The position numbers and the translations under genes are program-made. From Gammaproteobacteria bacterium (GTDB lineage: Bacteria > Pseudomonadota > Gammaproteobacteria > Steroidobacterales > PWYM01), in the NCBI GenBank assembly GCA_020832005.1, contig JAFIFN010000024.1, forward strand, positions 1 to 36,606: a DNA stretch of 36,606 nucleotides. The letters are read 5' to 3'. This document shows, piece by piece, positions 24,008 to 31,945 of this stretch. The number at the start of each line of letters is the position of its first letter. The first letter of the stretch is position 1. The notes below the pieces were generated by a model, which worked only from the letters and a program-made list of their open reading frames with translations, was not told the DNA's origin and searched no databases.

Positions 24008-25065
24008 GCCGCCTGCGTCCTGTGCAGTTCGGCGACCGTGTCCAGCAACGCGGACATGCCATTGGCGATGCCCAGTGCTTCGATACGCTGCATCAGCACC
24101 TGACGATGGGTGTCGGACGCCAGCAGCCGCGTGGCCTCGGTGGTCAAGGCCGCCGCATCCAGGGCGGTGCCGATCCGCACCCCGTGGGCGGCAAGCCTGC
24201 GCAGGCGCAGCTGCTGATCAGGCACCATGGCTGCTGCGACGCAGGCGCGTTGGCTGGACAGTACCTGCAGCAGCGTGTCGCCGCCGTTGCACACGACCAG
24301 GCGGGCATGCCGTATCAACTCCACTGCAACTTCCATGTCCATGCGCGGCAGCCGCAGCAGGCAGTCAAGCGATTCACCCGTGCCCTGGTTCTTTCTTGTG
24401 CCGACGAGAACCGTGGTATGGCCGAGGGTGGCGAGTCGGCAGGCGGTTTCATCCATGACTGCAGGTCCGTGAGCCAGCCGCGGATCGCCGGTGCCCCCGC
24501 CGGGTATGACGAGCACATAGCCATTACTGTGAAGTTGATGCCGAGCCAGCACCTCGCGCGCCAGCGAAGGATTCTCCGGGTGCATGAGGGTATCGAAATA
24601 GCGCACCGACGGGCCCCCGCTGATCGCCTGCCTCAAGCGCTCGAATGGCGTGAGCGAGCCGGCCAGCATCTCAGGCCAGGCGATCCAGTGTTCGTCGAGC
24701 AGGCGCATCCACTGCAGGCGGAATGCGCGTCGGCGCTGGCGCAGCCGCGAGCTGATGAATACGACCCGGGCGCCGGCGGCGCGGGCAGCACGCAGCTGGG
24801 CGGTCCGGCCGGCATTGTCGAATACCACCAGCGTGGGCCGATACGCGCGGATCGCTGCCGTGACCTCCCGGGTATGGAATGTCGGTGAGGCTGGTAACAA
24901 GGTGACCGGCAGCGGTACACGCGCAGCTTCGGGCATCTGCCGGCTGACCAGCAGGTGCACATCGGCGCTCCGCCATCGACGCAACAGTGCCGTGGCGATC
25001 GCCAGCGTACGCAGGTACTCGCCGGAACCGTAGGGTCCGGACACTGGGGCGAAAAGTATGCGCAC
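24004..25065 (-). CDS. GT-B fold glycosyltransferase
   Basis: A 353-residue protein resembling GT28/MurG-like glycosyltransferases. The N-terminal domain starts ILFAPVSGPYGSGEYLRTLA, typical for the acceptor side, and the C-terminal donor side has YVLVIPGGGTGDPR and ARLVVCNGGDTLLQVLSS with PDQQLRLRRLAAHGV, the nucleotide-sugar binding pattern. Donor and acceptor are unknown. Translation begins at GTG (25065). It is translationally coupled to the Wzi-like barrel gene, which suggests both handle the same surface glycan. It is divergent from the cobalamin-binding protein. Confidence 0.78.
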   Translation of the reverse strand: MRILFAPVSGPYGSGEYLRTLAIATALLRRWRSADVHLLVSRQMPEAARVPLPVTLLPASPTFHTREVTAAIRAYRPTLVVFDNAGRTAQLRAARAAGARVVFISSRLRQRRRAFRLQWMRLLDEHWIAWPEMLAGSLTPFERLRQAISGGPSVRYFDTLMHPENPSLAREVLARHQLHSNGYVLVIPGGGTGDPRLAHGPAVMDETACRLATLGHTTVLVGTRKNQGTGESLDCLLRLPRMDMEVAVELIRHARLVVCNGGDTLLQVLSSQRACVAAAMVPDQQLRLRRLAAHGVRIGTALDAAALTTEATRLLASDTHRQVLMQRIEALGIANGMSALLDTVAELHRTQAA

Positions 25066-25160
25066 GGCAGCTGCTCAGGCTCCCTGGGTCGCGAATTCAG
25101 CGCTACTTTGTAACACGTTGCGCGCAGCGACACAGTTGCAGACACCCGGTTTTCGTCTGC

Positions 25161-25178
25161 TGTCGCGCTGTGGCGACA
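25161..25178. promoter_or_regulatory. TGT-N12-ACA palindrome upstream of the cobalamin-binding protein gene
   Basis: TGTCGC and GCGACA form perfect six-base arms around a six-base centre, giving the form TGT-N12-ACA used by PpsR/CrtJ repressors of photosynthesis genes. It overlaps the -35 position of a TAGACT -10 candidate at 25192-25197. Whether any such regulator exists here is unknown. Confidence 0.4.
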
Positions 25179-25194
25179 GGACGCGCTGCGCTAG

Positions 25195-25216
25195 ACTTGC
25201 GGCAAGTGTTGCAAGT
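25195..25216. promoter_or_regulatory. Second inverted-repeat element before the cobalamin-binding protein gene
   Basis: ACTTGC at 25195-25200 is the reverse complement of GCAAGT at 25211-25216, with a further CAAGT between them at 25203-25207 (ACTTG also pairs with this copy around a three-base loop). The element covers the expected transcription start and could be an operator or a small hairpin. Confidence 0.35.
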
Positions 25217-25233
25217 ATGTGGCAGGGATGCGT

Positions 25234-26283
25234 ATGGCAGATACCCACAAATTCGCCGCAGAACTGCTGGAGCGCAGTGCGGCGGCGTACGCCGCCGAAG
25301 CGGCGGCCTTGATGCGCGGGCCCGGATCATCAGCCGACAGCGTCGTGGATCCGGTCTGGAAACGCCACCTGGTCCAGCGTGTGCTGGAACTCTCCGCGGC
25401 CGTCGCGAATGGCGAGCCCGCGCTGTTCATTGCGCGCGTGCGCTGGAGTCGCAAGGCCTTCAGGGCACGGGGCCACGCTGAGGCGGACCTCGAGGCCAGC
25501 TTGCGGGCGCTGGCGCGCGTGCTGGAACGTCAGCTGCCGCCGGCCGCCGGGGCGATGGCGCTGGATACGCTCTCGCGTGGCCTGGAGGCACTTGCCGTAC
25601 CCTGGCGCGACGAGGCGTCAGACGGACTGGATCCGTCGCGACCAGAGGATCGACTGGCGCTGACCTACCTCAACCTGGTGCTCGAGGGAAACGTCAGCGA
25701 GGCGATCGCCCGGCTTGTGCAGGCGTCAGCGAGCCTGTCGCTGGAGGCGATCTACCTGCAGGTGCTGATGCCGGCGCAGCGCGAGATTGGCACGCTCTGG
25801 CAGCTGGGTGACCTGAGCGTGCCCGAAGAACACCTGGTCACGAGCACGACGCAGCGGGCGATGGCGATTCTGTCGCATGCGGCGCCGCGTGCCGCAGCCA
25901 ATGGGCGCACGGTGGTCGTCGCGGCCGTCGCCGGCAACGCCCATGACCTGAGCCTGCGCGCCGCCGCGGATCTGTTCGAATGCGCCGGCTGGCGCTCGCT
26001 GCTGCTCGGCGCGGACGTGCCGGCCGATGAGCTGCCCACGGCCGTAACATTCTTCGAGGCAGACCTGCTCGTGCTCGGTGCCATGCTCAGCACCCAGCTG
26101 CGCACACTTGCGACCACGGTGGAGGCCGTGCGCTCGCGTTGCGAGCGCGATGTGCGCATCCTCGTAGGCGGCAGCGCGTTCGACGAGGCGCCCGAAGTCT
26201 GGAGAAAGCTCGGTGCCGACGGCTATGCGCGCACACTTGGCGAGGCGACAGTCGCAGCCGAGTCGCTGCTCGCGACAGCCTGA
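25234..26283 (+). CDS. Stand-alone cobalamin-binding protein with CarH-type Wx9EH photosensory motif
   Basis: A 349-residue soluble protein with three parts. Residues about 1-120 are helical and unassigned (PALFIARVRWSRKAFRARG is the most ordered block). Residues about 125-210 look like the four-helix bundle that caps B12: LALTYLNLVLEGNVSEAI, then LWQLGDLSVPEEH, in which Trp189, Glu199 and His200 give the Wx9EH signature of CarH/LitR photoreceptors. Residues about 220-345 are a B12-binding Rossmann domain; the lower axial ligand motif is NAHDLS with His237 instead of the usual D/ExHxxG, followed by LLLGADVPADEL, LVLGAMLS and ILVGGSAF. No MerR or other DNA-binding domain is present. The ATG at 25234 has aggga upstream; GTG 25219 and ATG 25228 are alternatives. 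Confidence 0.8.
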   Translation: MADTHKFAAELLERSAAAYAAEAAALMRGPGSSADSVVDPVWKRHLVQRVLELSAAVANGEPALFIARVRWSRKAFRARGHAEADLEASLRALARVLERQLPPAAGAMALDTLSRGLEALAVPWRDEASDGLDPSRPEDRLALTYLNLVLEGNVSEAIARLVQASASLSLEAIYLQVLMPAQREIGTLWQLGDLSVPEEHLVTSTTQRAMAILSHAAPRAAANGRTVVVAAVAGNAHDLSLRAAADLFECAGWRSLLLGADVPADELPTAVTFFEADLLVLGAMLSTQLRTLATTVEAVRSRCERDVRILVGGSAFDEAPEVWRKLGADGYARTLGEATVAAESLLATA

Positions 26284-26379
26284 GGCGGGCGCGGGTTCGA
26301 CCGGGCCTGGCGGCTTTCGGCTGCTCGACCGCGTGGTGAATGCGCCGGCGGCTACCGGCCGCCCGGTCGGCGTATCTGC

Positions 26380-26409
26380 TTGCCTGCTGATAAGGGCGCA
26401 GCCTAGGAT
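26380..26409 (+). promoter_or_regulatory. Candidate sigma-70 promoter of the DUF1838 gene
   Basis: TTGCCT at 26380-26385 and TAGGAT at 26404-26409 are separated by 18 bp; each matches four of six consensus bases. A start about seven bases later would leave a short leader containing the Shine-Dalgarno sequence at 26426-26432. Confidence 0.35.
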
Positions 26410-26441
26410 GCCGAAGCGATCAAACGGGGGAGTACGTGCTC

Positions 26442-27314
26442 ATGACCAGGCCCACAATGCAGTTGTCACGCCGCCATGCCCTGCAGGGGGCGGCAGGCTT
26501 GGCATTAGGCGGCATCGCCGGTGCGGGTGTTTCCCCCGCCTTGGCCGGCGCGGGGCGCCTGCCGGATTTCACCGACAAGCGCATCAACGTACGCACGCAC
26601 GTCAAGATGGTCGGCAGCCTGGCGCGCGAGACAGTCATCTCCTTCATGCGGCTGAACATCTATGCCGATCCGGGTGAGGGTAATTTCCTGCCGATGTTCA
26701 CGATGAACAACATTCTCGTGGATTACTGGGAACCGCTGGGCGATGACGAATACCAGATGACGAAATTCGAGGCGGGCGTCTATACCCCGATGGACAGCCT
26801 CGAACCGCTGGAGGAGTTCGTCAACCCGGTGACCGGCGAGACGCTGCCGATCCATAATTTCCGACTCGGGCCCGTGCCGCGTCTGTACACACCGGATGGT
26901 TACGTGGTCATGGGCTATGACCCCGACCCGCTGCCCATCGAGGTCATCGGGGATCGCGTATTCCTGGCCACCCAGTCGATCGAGTCGGCGCCGAGCATGA
27001 TCGAAGCCGGCGAGATGAACTACGTCAACTCGTTCATGACCTTCTCTTCTCCGCTGGCGGCAATCATTGATCCTGACGTGGCCAGTGCCCCGGTGCATAT
27101 GCAGCTGCAGAACAAGAACCAGTGGGCGCCGTGGATGAACATGCACGGCCGTCCGGGCGGCACGGTGGCACGCGGCTTCGGCAGCAAGGTGGCGGGCTTC
27201 GACGCCCTGCCGCCAGGGGTGCTCGACGGCCTGCGCCGCTGGGTGCCGGAGATCCTCGACACCGAAAACTGGACGGAATTCGTATTCGAGGACAGTGACT
27301 TCCTGCCCGAGTGA
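26442..27314 (+). CDS. Tat-exported DUF1838 family protein
   Basis: DUF1838 protein of 290 residues; biochemical function is not known. It begins with a twin-arginine signal (LSRRHALQGAAGLALGG, then a hydrophobic region ending near PALAG), so it should be exported folded, which often implies a cofactor. The body contains the family-like segments FTDKRINVRTHVKMVGSLA, DYWEPLGDDEYQM and a C-terminal PPGVLDGLRRWVPEIL region. ATG 26442 stands nine bases after a strong gggggag, which favours it over the GTG at 26436. The gene is on its own, 158 bp after the cobalamin-binding protein. Confidence 0.8.
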   Translation: MTRPTMQLSRRHALQGAAGLALGGIAGAGVSPALAGAGRLPDFTDKRINVRTHVKMVGSLARETVISFMRLNIYADPGEGNFLPMFTMNNILVDYWEPLGDDEYQMTKFEAGVYTPMDSLEPLEEFVNPVTGETLPIHNFRLGPVPRLYTPDGYVVMGYDPDPLPIEVIGDRVFLATQSIESAPSMIEAGEMNYVNSFMTFSSPLAAIIDPDVASAPVHMQLQNKNQWAPWMNMHGRPGGTVARGFGSKVAGFDALPPGVLDGLRRWVPEILDTENWTEFVFEDSDFLPE

Positions 27315-27378
27315 ACCCGTTGTAGGCGCGATTGGCCTGCGGTAGGCTCGCGAATCAGTCTTGTCCGGAGCTGCCGCC

Positions 27379-28815
27379 ATGCCACGATTCATCGTCCTGC
27401 TGCTCCCGATGCTGGCCCTTGCGGGTTGCGCAACCGCGCCGGGCCAGCCCGTCGCGGCCCAGCCTGACGAGGCGGCCATCAATGCGCTGTACGAGACTAT
27501 CGACAGCAGCGTCAGGACCTACGAAGACGCTCTCGATGCCCTGCGCACCGACGATCACAAGCGCGCGCGATCGGACATGGACCTGGCAGTCAGCGAGCTG
27601 GCCCAGGCCGGCAGTGTGTGCGCAGAGACGCCGGGCTGTGAGCCGCAGCGTTTCATGGCCGCCTATGCAAACCTGCTGACGCTGCGCAGCGATGTGCTTA
27701 CCGGCGCGGCAGAGGGGTTTGTTGAGGTCGAGCAGCTGCCCGAGAGCGAGTCCATGATTCTCGCGGACATCCCGGCGGCGGCGCGCTCAGTCAACCTGCT
27801 CAATGGCGAGGATCTGCGTGACATCATCGCCCTCAACGGACCGGTCAATGCTGCCCTGCATGACTGGTTGACCTGGATGCGTCCGAACCTGATCGACGCC
27901 TGGGAGAACTACCAGTACATGCGCCACCTCATGTGGCCGGTGTACGAAAAGGCCGGACTGCCTGAGGCGCTGCTTTTCGGCATCTTGGCCAAGGAGTCAG
28001 GCGGCCGCGTGCATGCGGTCTCGCGCGCCGGCGCTGCCGGCCCGCTGCAGTTCATGCCGCATACCGGCTCACGCTTCGGCCTTCGGCGTGACAATGGCTT
28101 TGACCAGCGTTTCGACCCGGCGCTGTCGACACAGGCGAATGTCGCCTACCTCAACGAGCGCTTCGCGGAACTCAACAACAATCTCGAACTGGCCCTTGCC
28201 GCCTACAACGGCGGTGAGGGTCGCGTGCTGCGCCTGACGCGGCGTGCGCCCCGGGCGAGTTTCTGGAGTGCCGAGATCCGCGCACAGCTGCCACGCGAAA
28301 CCCAAGACTACGTGCCCTATGTGCTCGCGGCCGCATGGCTGTTTCTGCACCCGGAAGACTATGGCCTTGAGTTCCCGCAGCTCGATACGCAGCCGGCAAG
28401 TATCGCGCTGGCGGCACCCATGACGCTGGGCGAGCTCTCGGTGTGCCTGGGACAGGCGGGCAGCCGCGCCGGCTGGTTCCGGACGCTGCGAAACCTCAAT
28501 CCCCGATACGAGCCTTTCGATCGTCTGCCACCGGGGACCGAGGTGGCCCTGCCTGCAGCACTGATGCAAACCTATGATGCGCAGTGCGTGGACGCCGAGC
28601 CGGCGCAGCTCGCCGCGCTGCTGCACGAATCGCGCGATGACCGGCGTCCGGCCAGCCGTATCTACACCGTGCGGCAGGGTGACACCCTGTCGACCATCGT
28701 GGCGCGTAATGGCTGCCCCAGCATCCAGGCACTGGCCCGCGAAAACAATATCGGCGCGCCGCGCTATCTGATCCGGCCTGGTCAGCAACTCACGCTGACA
28801 GGCTGCCGTGGCTGA
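27379..28815 (+). CDS. mltD: MltD-like membrane-bound lytic transglycosylase with LysM domain
   Basis: Lipoprotein that cleaves peptidoglycan glycan strands to 1,6-anhydromuropeptides, the substrates later processed by AmpD. The 478-residue protein has a lipobox (LALAGC), a long helical N-terminal region (about 30-170), an SLT domain of family 1D around 185-330 with the catalytic Glu in AKESGGRVHAVS, the motif AAGPLQFMPHTGSRFGL and the LALAAYNGGEGRV block, and one C-terminal LysM domain (RIYTVRQGDTLSTIVARNGC to the end). E. coli MltD has two LysM repeats, so this is a shorter relative. The ATG at 27379 has ggag eight bases upstream; the TTG at 27361 is less likely. Confidence 0.88.
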   Translation: MPRFIVLLLPMLALAGCATAPGQPVAAQPDEAAINALYETIDSSVRTYEDALDALRTDDHKRARSDMDLAVSELAQAGSVCAETPGCEPQRFMAAYANLLTLRSDVLTGAAEGFVEVEQLPESESMILADIPAAARSVNLLNGEDLRDIIALNGPVNAALHDWLTWMRPNLIDAWENYQYMRHLMWPVYEKAGLPEALLFGILAKESGGRVHAVSRAGAAGPLQFMPHTGSRFGLRRDNGFDQRFDPALSTQANVAYLNERFAELNNNLELALAAYNGGEGRVLRLTRRAPRASFWSAEIRAQLPRETQDYVPYVLAAAWLFLHPEDYGLEFPQLDTQPASIALAAPMTLGELSVCLGQAGSRAGWFRTLRNLNPRYEPFDRLPPGTEVALPAALMQTYDAQCVDAEPAQLAALLHESRDDRRPASRIYTVRQGDTLSTIVARNGCPSIQALARENNIGAPRYLIRPGQQLTLTGCRG

Positions 28816-29398
28816 GCCGGTGGCCGGGTACAGAAGTCGCCGACGCCTGCCGGTGACGCTGCTGGCCATGATGCTGTTCGCACCGGTGCTCGCCACGCAG
28901 GCGGGGCAGTCAATCGAAGAGCAGATCGAAACCCTGCTTGCGCAATATGCGGCGGCCAAGGAGGCGCGGGCGTATGACAGCCTGGCTGATTTCTGGGATA
29001 GCGACGATCCCAAGCCCTTTTATCTCGCCGAGGAGATGGCGCGTCCGGCGACCGACTGGCAGGCGCTGCAGGCTTACTGGGACGCCACACGCGATGCGAG
29101 CGGCTGGATCGACGTGGAATACACGCTGATCGACATCAAGCCCATGGGTCCCGATGAGCTGCTGATCTTTCTGGACCTGCGTTGGGACATGACGTTCGAG
29201 GGATTCGCTCGCCCCATCGGCGGCTCGAATCGCACGCTCGCAGGTCTGCGGCGTGTCGATGACCAATGGCGATTCCACACCTGGGTTGAGGCGCCGCTGG
29301 CGCCGTATTTCTACCTGCGGGAACTCTACAAGCTCAACGTGCGCCCGGAGGTGCTTGAGCGGCAGGGCGAGCCATCGCCGTGGGAGAAAACCCGGTGA
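28808..29398 (+). CDS. Secreted NTF2/DUF4440-like protein
   Basis: A 196-residue exported protein with a basic N-terminus and signal peptide (LPVTLLAMMLFAPVLATQA) and a mature alpha+beta domain that looks like the NTF2/SnoaL superfamily: an initial helix (IEEQIETLLAQYAAAKEARAY), FWDSDDPKPFYLAEE, and strands YTLIDIKPMGPDELLIFLDL and DDQWRFHTWVE. Catalytic function is uncertain. The probable GTG start at 28808 overlaps the last eight bases of the transglycosylase gene, so the two are cotranscribed and probably coupled; a GTG at 28820 is an alternative. A role in cell-envelope upkeep is an inference from position only. Confidence 0.68.
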   Translation: MAEPVAGYRSRRRLPVTLLAMMLFAPVLATQAGQSIEEQIETLLAQYAAAKEARAYDSLADFWDSDDPKPFYLAEEMARPATDWQALQAYWDATRDASGWIDVEYTLIDIKPMGPDELLIFLDLRWDMTFEGFARPIGGSNRTLAGLRRVDDQWRFHTWVEAPLAPYFYLRELYKLNVRPEVLERQGEPSPWEKTR

Positions 29399-29438
29399 GG
29401 CTAGTCAAGGTATCGACCTGAGGTCGGCGTGGCCGCCC

Positions 29439-29463
29439 CGAGGATCAGCGATCCTCGCCCTTT
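29439..29463 (+). terminator. Probable Rho-independent terminator after the transglycosylase operon
   Basis: An eight-base perfect stem (29439-29446 with 29450-29457) around the loop AGC is followed by CCCTTT. The T-run is short, so strength is uncertain. The hairpin includes the last codons of the convergent GT2 gene. Confidence 0.5.
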
Positions 29464-30866
29464 GGCATGGACCACTTCGCCTGCCGGCGCATCTCGCCCC
29501 ACTTGGCCCGGCGGCCGCTCAACCACTGCAGCAAGCCGATCAGTCGCCACACGGCATTGAGCTGGCGATATCCGAAGTTCTCGACAATGGCTACGGCAAA
29601 CAACGCAAGCGTGCTGCGCAGGCCGGGATACATGTGGAATGACAGTTCCTCGAGCAACAGCGCACTCGTCGAAAGTACGATGCCCAGGCCAATGGCGAGC
29701 AGCAGAAACGCCAGTGTCGCCTGCGGTGAGATCCAGCCGTTCAAGGCTGCGATAAGCACGAACAGGTAGCCCGCGACTTCCAGCAGCGGACCAAACAGCT
29801 CGAACAGCAGGTTGAAGGGATAGGCGATCCAGCCTACCGCGCCGCTGCGCGGATTAAATGCCAGGCCGCGGTTCATGGCCAGGCTCTCAGCCAGCCCGCG
29901 CTGCCAGCGTATCCGTTGCCGGGCGAGCGTGCGCAAGTCCTCAGGTGCCTCGGTCCAGCAGATCGGATCGGGCACGAAGGTGATCCTGTAGGGGCGGCGT
30001 GCCTTCGACAGGGTTCGATGCAGGCGCACGACCAGCTCCATGTCCTCGCCGACTGTGCCGGTGGCGTAGCCTCCGGCGGCAATGACCACCTCCTTGCGAA
30101 AAAGCCCGAAGGCGCCGGAGATGATCAGCAGAGCGTTCATTGGCGACCAGCCCAGACGGCCGAACAGGAACGCGCGCAGGTACTCGATGATCTGCAGCAG
30201 CGCCAGCGGCGAGCGCGGCAGCCCGACTTTGGTGATGAACCCGTCATTGACCTCGCAGCCATTGGCGATACGCACGGTCCCGCCGCAGGCGACTGTGCGT
30301 GGGTCGTCGAGAAACGGCTGGAGCACGCGATAGAGACTGTCGGGTTGCAGCACCGAGTCGGCGTCCACGCCGCAGAACAGCGGGTAGCGGGCCGCATTGA
30401 TACCGGCATTCAGCGCGTCGGCCTTGCCGCCGTTTTCCTTGTCGAGCACGCGCAGGTTCGGGAATCTCGACGAGCGGTAGACGTGGCGGATATCCGCGGT
30501 TTTCAGCCGGGCGCGATAGGCTTCCGGAAACGGCTGCAGCGAGAAGGCCTGTTTCAGCGCCTCCAGCGTGTTGTCTCGCGAACCGTCATTGATGACGATG
30601 ATTTCATACTTCGGGTAGCGAAGCTGCTGCAGCGCACGCACCGAGGCTACGATCGTCGCCTCCTCGTTGAATGCCGGCACCAGTACGCTGATCGGCATCT
30701 CGTACTCGCCATAGGCCTTGGGCAACGCATCCACCCGTCTGGCATGGAAGAAGCTTCGCAGCGCGAACAGAGCATTGAGATTGAGCAGCAGGTAGACGCC
30801 ATTGAGCATCGCGAAATAGCCGATGAAGACCCACTGGCTGAGGACGATGACGTCCTGGGCGTTCAT
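29445..30866 (-). CDS. Processive GT2 glycosyltransferase (exopolysaccharide synthase)
   Basis: Inner-membrane family 2 synthase of 473 residues, of the type that makes and extrudes beta-linked polysaccharides such as cellulose, poly-N-acetylglucosamine or hyaluronan. It has an N-terminal membrane helix (10-35), a cytosolic catalytic domain with VPAFNEE, INDGSRD (Asp94), NGGKADALNAG, the DXD Asp168/Asp170 in CGVDADSV, a GEDMELVVR motif, TEAPEDLRTL and the processivity motif QRIRW at 317-321, then C-terminal helices (LLFELFGPLLEVAGYLFVLI and later). Product sugar is unknown; no PilZ domain follows. Its ATG overlaps the HEAT gene stop (ATGA at 30863-30866); the frame reaching 31010 lies in that gene. 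It is the last gene of the operon. Confidence 0.9.
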   Translation of the reverse strand: MNAQDVIVLSQWVFIGYFAMLNGVYLLLNLNALFALRSFFHARRVDALPKAYGEYEMPISVLVPAFNEEATIVASVRALQQLRYPKYEIIVINDGSRDNTLEALKQAFSLQPFPEAYRARLKTADIRHVYRSSRFPNLRVLDKENGGKADALNAGINAARYPLFCGVDADSVLQPDSLYRVLQPFLDDPRTVACGGTVRIANGCEVNDGFITKVGLPRSPLALLQIIEYLRAFLFGRLGWSPMNALLIISGAFGLFRKEVVIAAGGYATGTVGEDMELVVRLHRTLSKARRPYRITFVPDPICWTEAPEDLRTLARQRIRWQRGLAESLAMNRGLAFNPRSGAVGWIAYPFNLLFELFGPLLEVAGYLFVLIAALNGWISPQATLAFLLLAIGLGIVLSTSALLLEELSFHMYPGLRSTLALFAVAIVENFGYRQLNAVWRLIGLLQWLSGRRAKWGEMRRQAKWSMPKGEDR

Positions 30867-31945
30867 GCGTCGGCGGCCTCGGCCAGCACGTGGGCGACGA
30901 TGTCGCGGGCAAAGCTGTCCTCCAGCGTGTCCAGGGTTTCCCTGAGCCAGTGGGACCCCAGGCCCGGAATCTTCAGCAGTGCCTGGGCGGCGCGATAGCG
31001 CACCCACCATTCGGCATCCGCCAGCAGCGAAGTCAGCACGGGGGCGTCTTCGACAAGACCCAGTCGACCGAGCACGACCGCGGCACCCATGCGCAGGTGC
31101 CAGCGTGGGTGCTGCACCAGTTCCCGCACCCGCGGCAAGTGCTGCGGGTCCTCGATGATGCGCAGGCAGATGGCGGTGATGCGGTCATCGAGCGGTCGTG
31201 ACAGAAGCTCGCGGAGCAGGTCTGAAGCTGCCGCTTGCGGCACTTCGGCAAGGACTGCGATCAGCTTAGGGATCTGCTCGGGTACCGAGCCACGAATCAG
31301 TTCGGCCAATGGCGCCGCCACCGCCTGCGGGCCGGCCTCGCGCAAAAGGGCTGCGACTCTGGGCGTAGACCAGTCCTCACGATCACGAATGACCGGAAGG
31401 ATCGCGGCTACGCCACGGGTGGCATCTATATTGATGAGCGCACGGGCGGCCATCATCGAGATCAGCGGGTTGTCGTCGGTGAGCATGTCCAGTGCGATAT
31501 CCCAGACCTGCTGGTCGCGCAGATGACCCAGCGTGACCAGTGCGAGGATCTTCTCTGCCGTGCCGCGAAGTCTCAGTCTTCGCTGCGCAATGCGTGCAAG
31601 CCCCAGCGCGCCGCCAACCCGAGCGAGATTATCCGCCGCCTGGCCGCGCACGCAGTCGAAGAGCACATTCCACTCGATCAGCACATCTGCGTGGTGGCGA
31701 CGAGGCAGCCGCGGCAGCGTCGCGAGCACGTCCTGCAGTGCGATACCGGTTTCGGCCAGGGCCGCGCGCACCAGGATCGGCCGCCAGCGCCGGATAATGC
31801 GCGCGCGTCGTCGCTGCCCCCACAGCAGTCTCAGGCGCAGCAACAGCACCAACAGCAACAGCAGCAGGGCCAGCACCGCCGACACCGCGCAGACGATGAT
31901 CGCCACGCGCAGGACCAGATCAGAACTGGTGACGAAGTCCGACAC
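30863..31945 (-). CDS. Membrane-anchored HEAT-repeat protein
   Basis: A 360-residue protein with one N-terminal membrane helix (about 10-38, very Leu-rich, then a basic GQRRRARIIRRWRP stop-transfer segment) and a cytoplasmic solenoid of HEAT-like repeats from about residue 100 to the end, seen in units such as DDNPLISMMAARALINI, PRWHLRMGAAVVLGRLG and AEWWVRYRAAQALLKI. Such repeats serve as protein-binding scaffolds. Between the barrel and the synthase genes it could join the GT2 enzyme to the receiver protein; this is inference. Translation starts at GTG (31945), 26 nt inside the YaiO-type gene. Confidence 0.83.
   Translation of the reverse strand: MSDFVTSSDLVLRVAIIVCAVSAVLALLLLLLVLLLRLRLLWGQRRRARIIRRWRPILVRAALAETGIALQDVLATLPRLPRRHHADVLIEWNVLFDCVRGQAADNLARVGGALGLARIAQRRLRLRGTAEKILALVTLGHLRDQQVWDIALDMLTDDNPLISMMAARALINIDATRGVAAILPVIRDREDWSTPRVAALLREAGPQAVAAPLAELIRGSVPEQIPKLIAVLAEVPQAAASDLLRELLSRPLDDRITAICLRIIEDPQHLPRVRELVQHPRWHLRMGAAVVLGRLGLVEDAPVLTSLLADAEWWVRYRAAQALLKIPGLGSHWLRETLDTLEDSFARDIVAHVLAEAADA

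Noticed and set aside
27323-27346. Two GTAGGC copies before the transglycosylase gene, possible -35/-10 pair
   Set aside because: Matches to promoter consensus are too poor and a six-base direct repeat is weak evidence.
29916-30998. Plus-strand frame of 360 codons opposite the GT2 synthase
   Set aside because: Antisense to all GT2 catalytic motifs, no domain or start signal.
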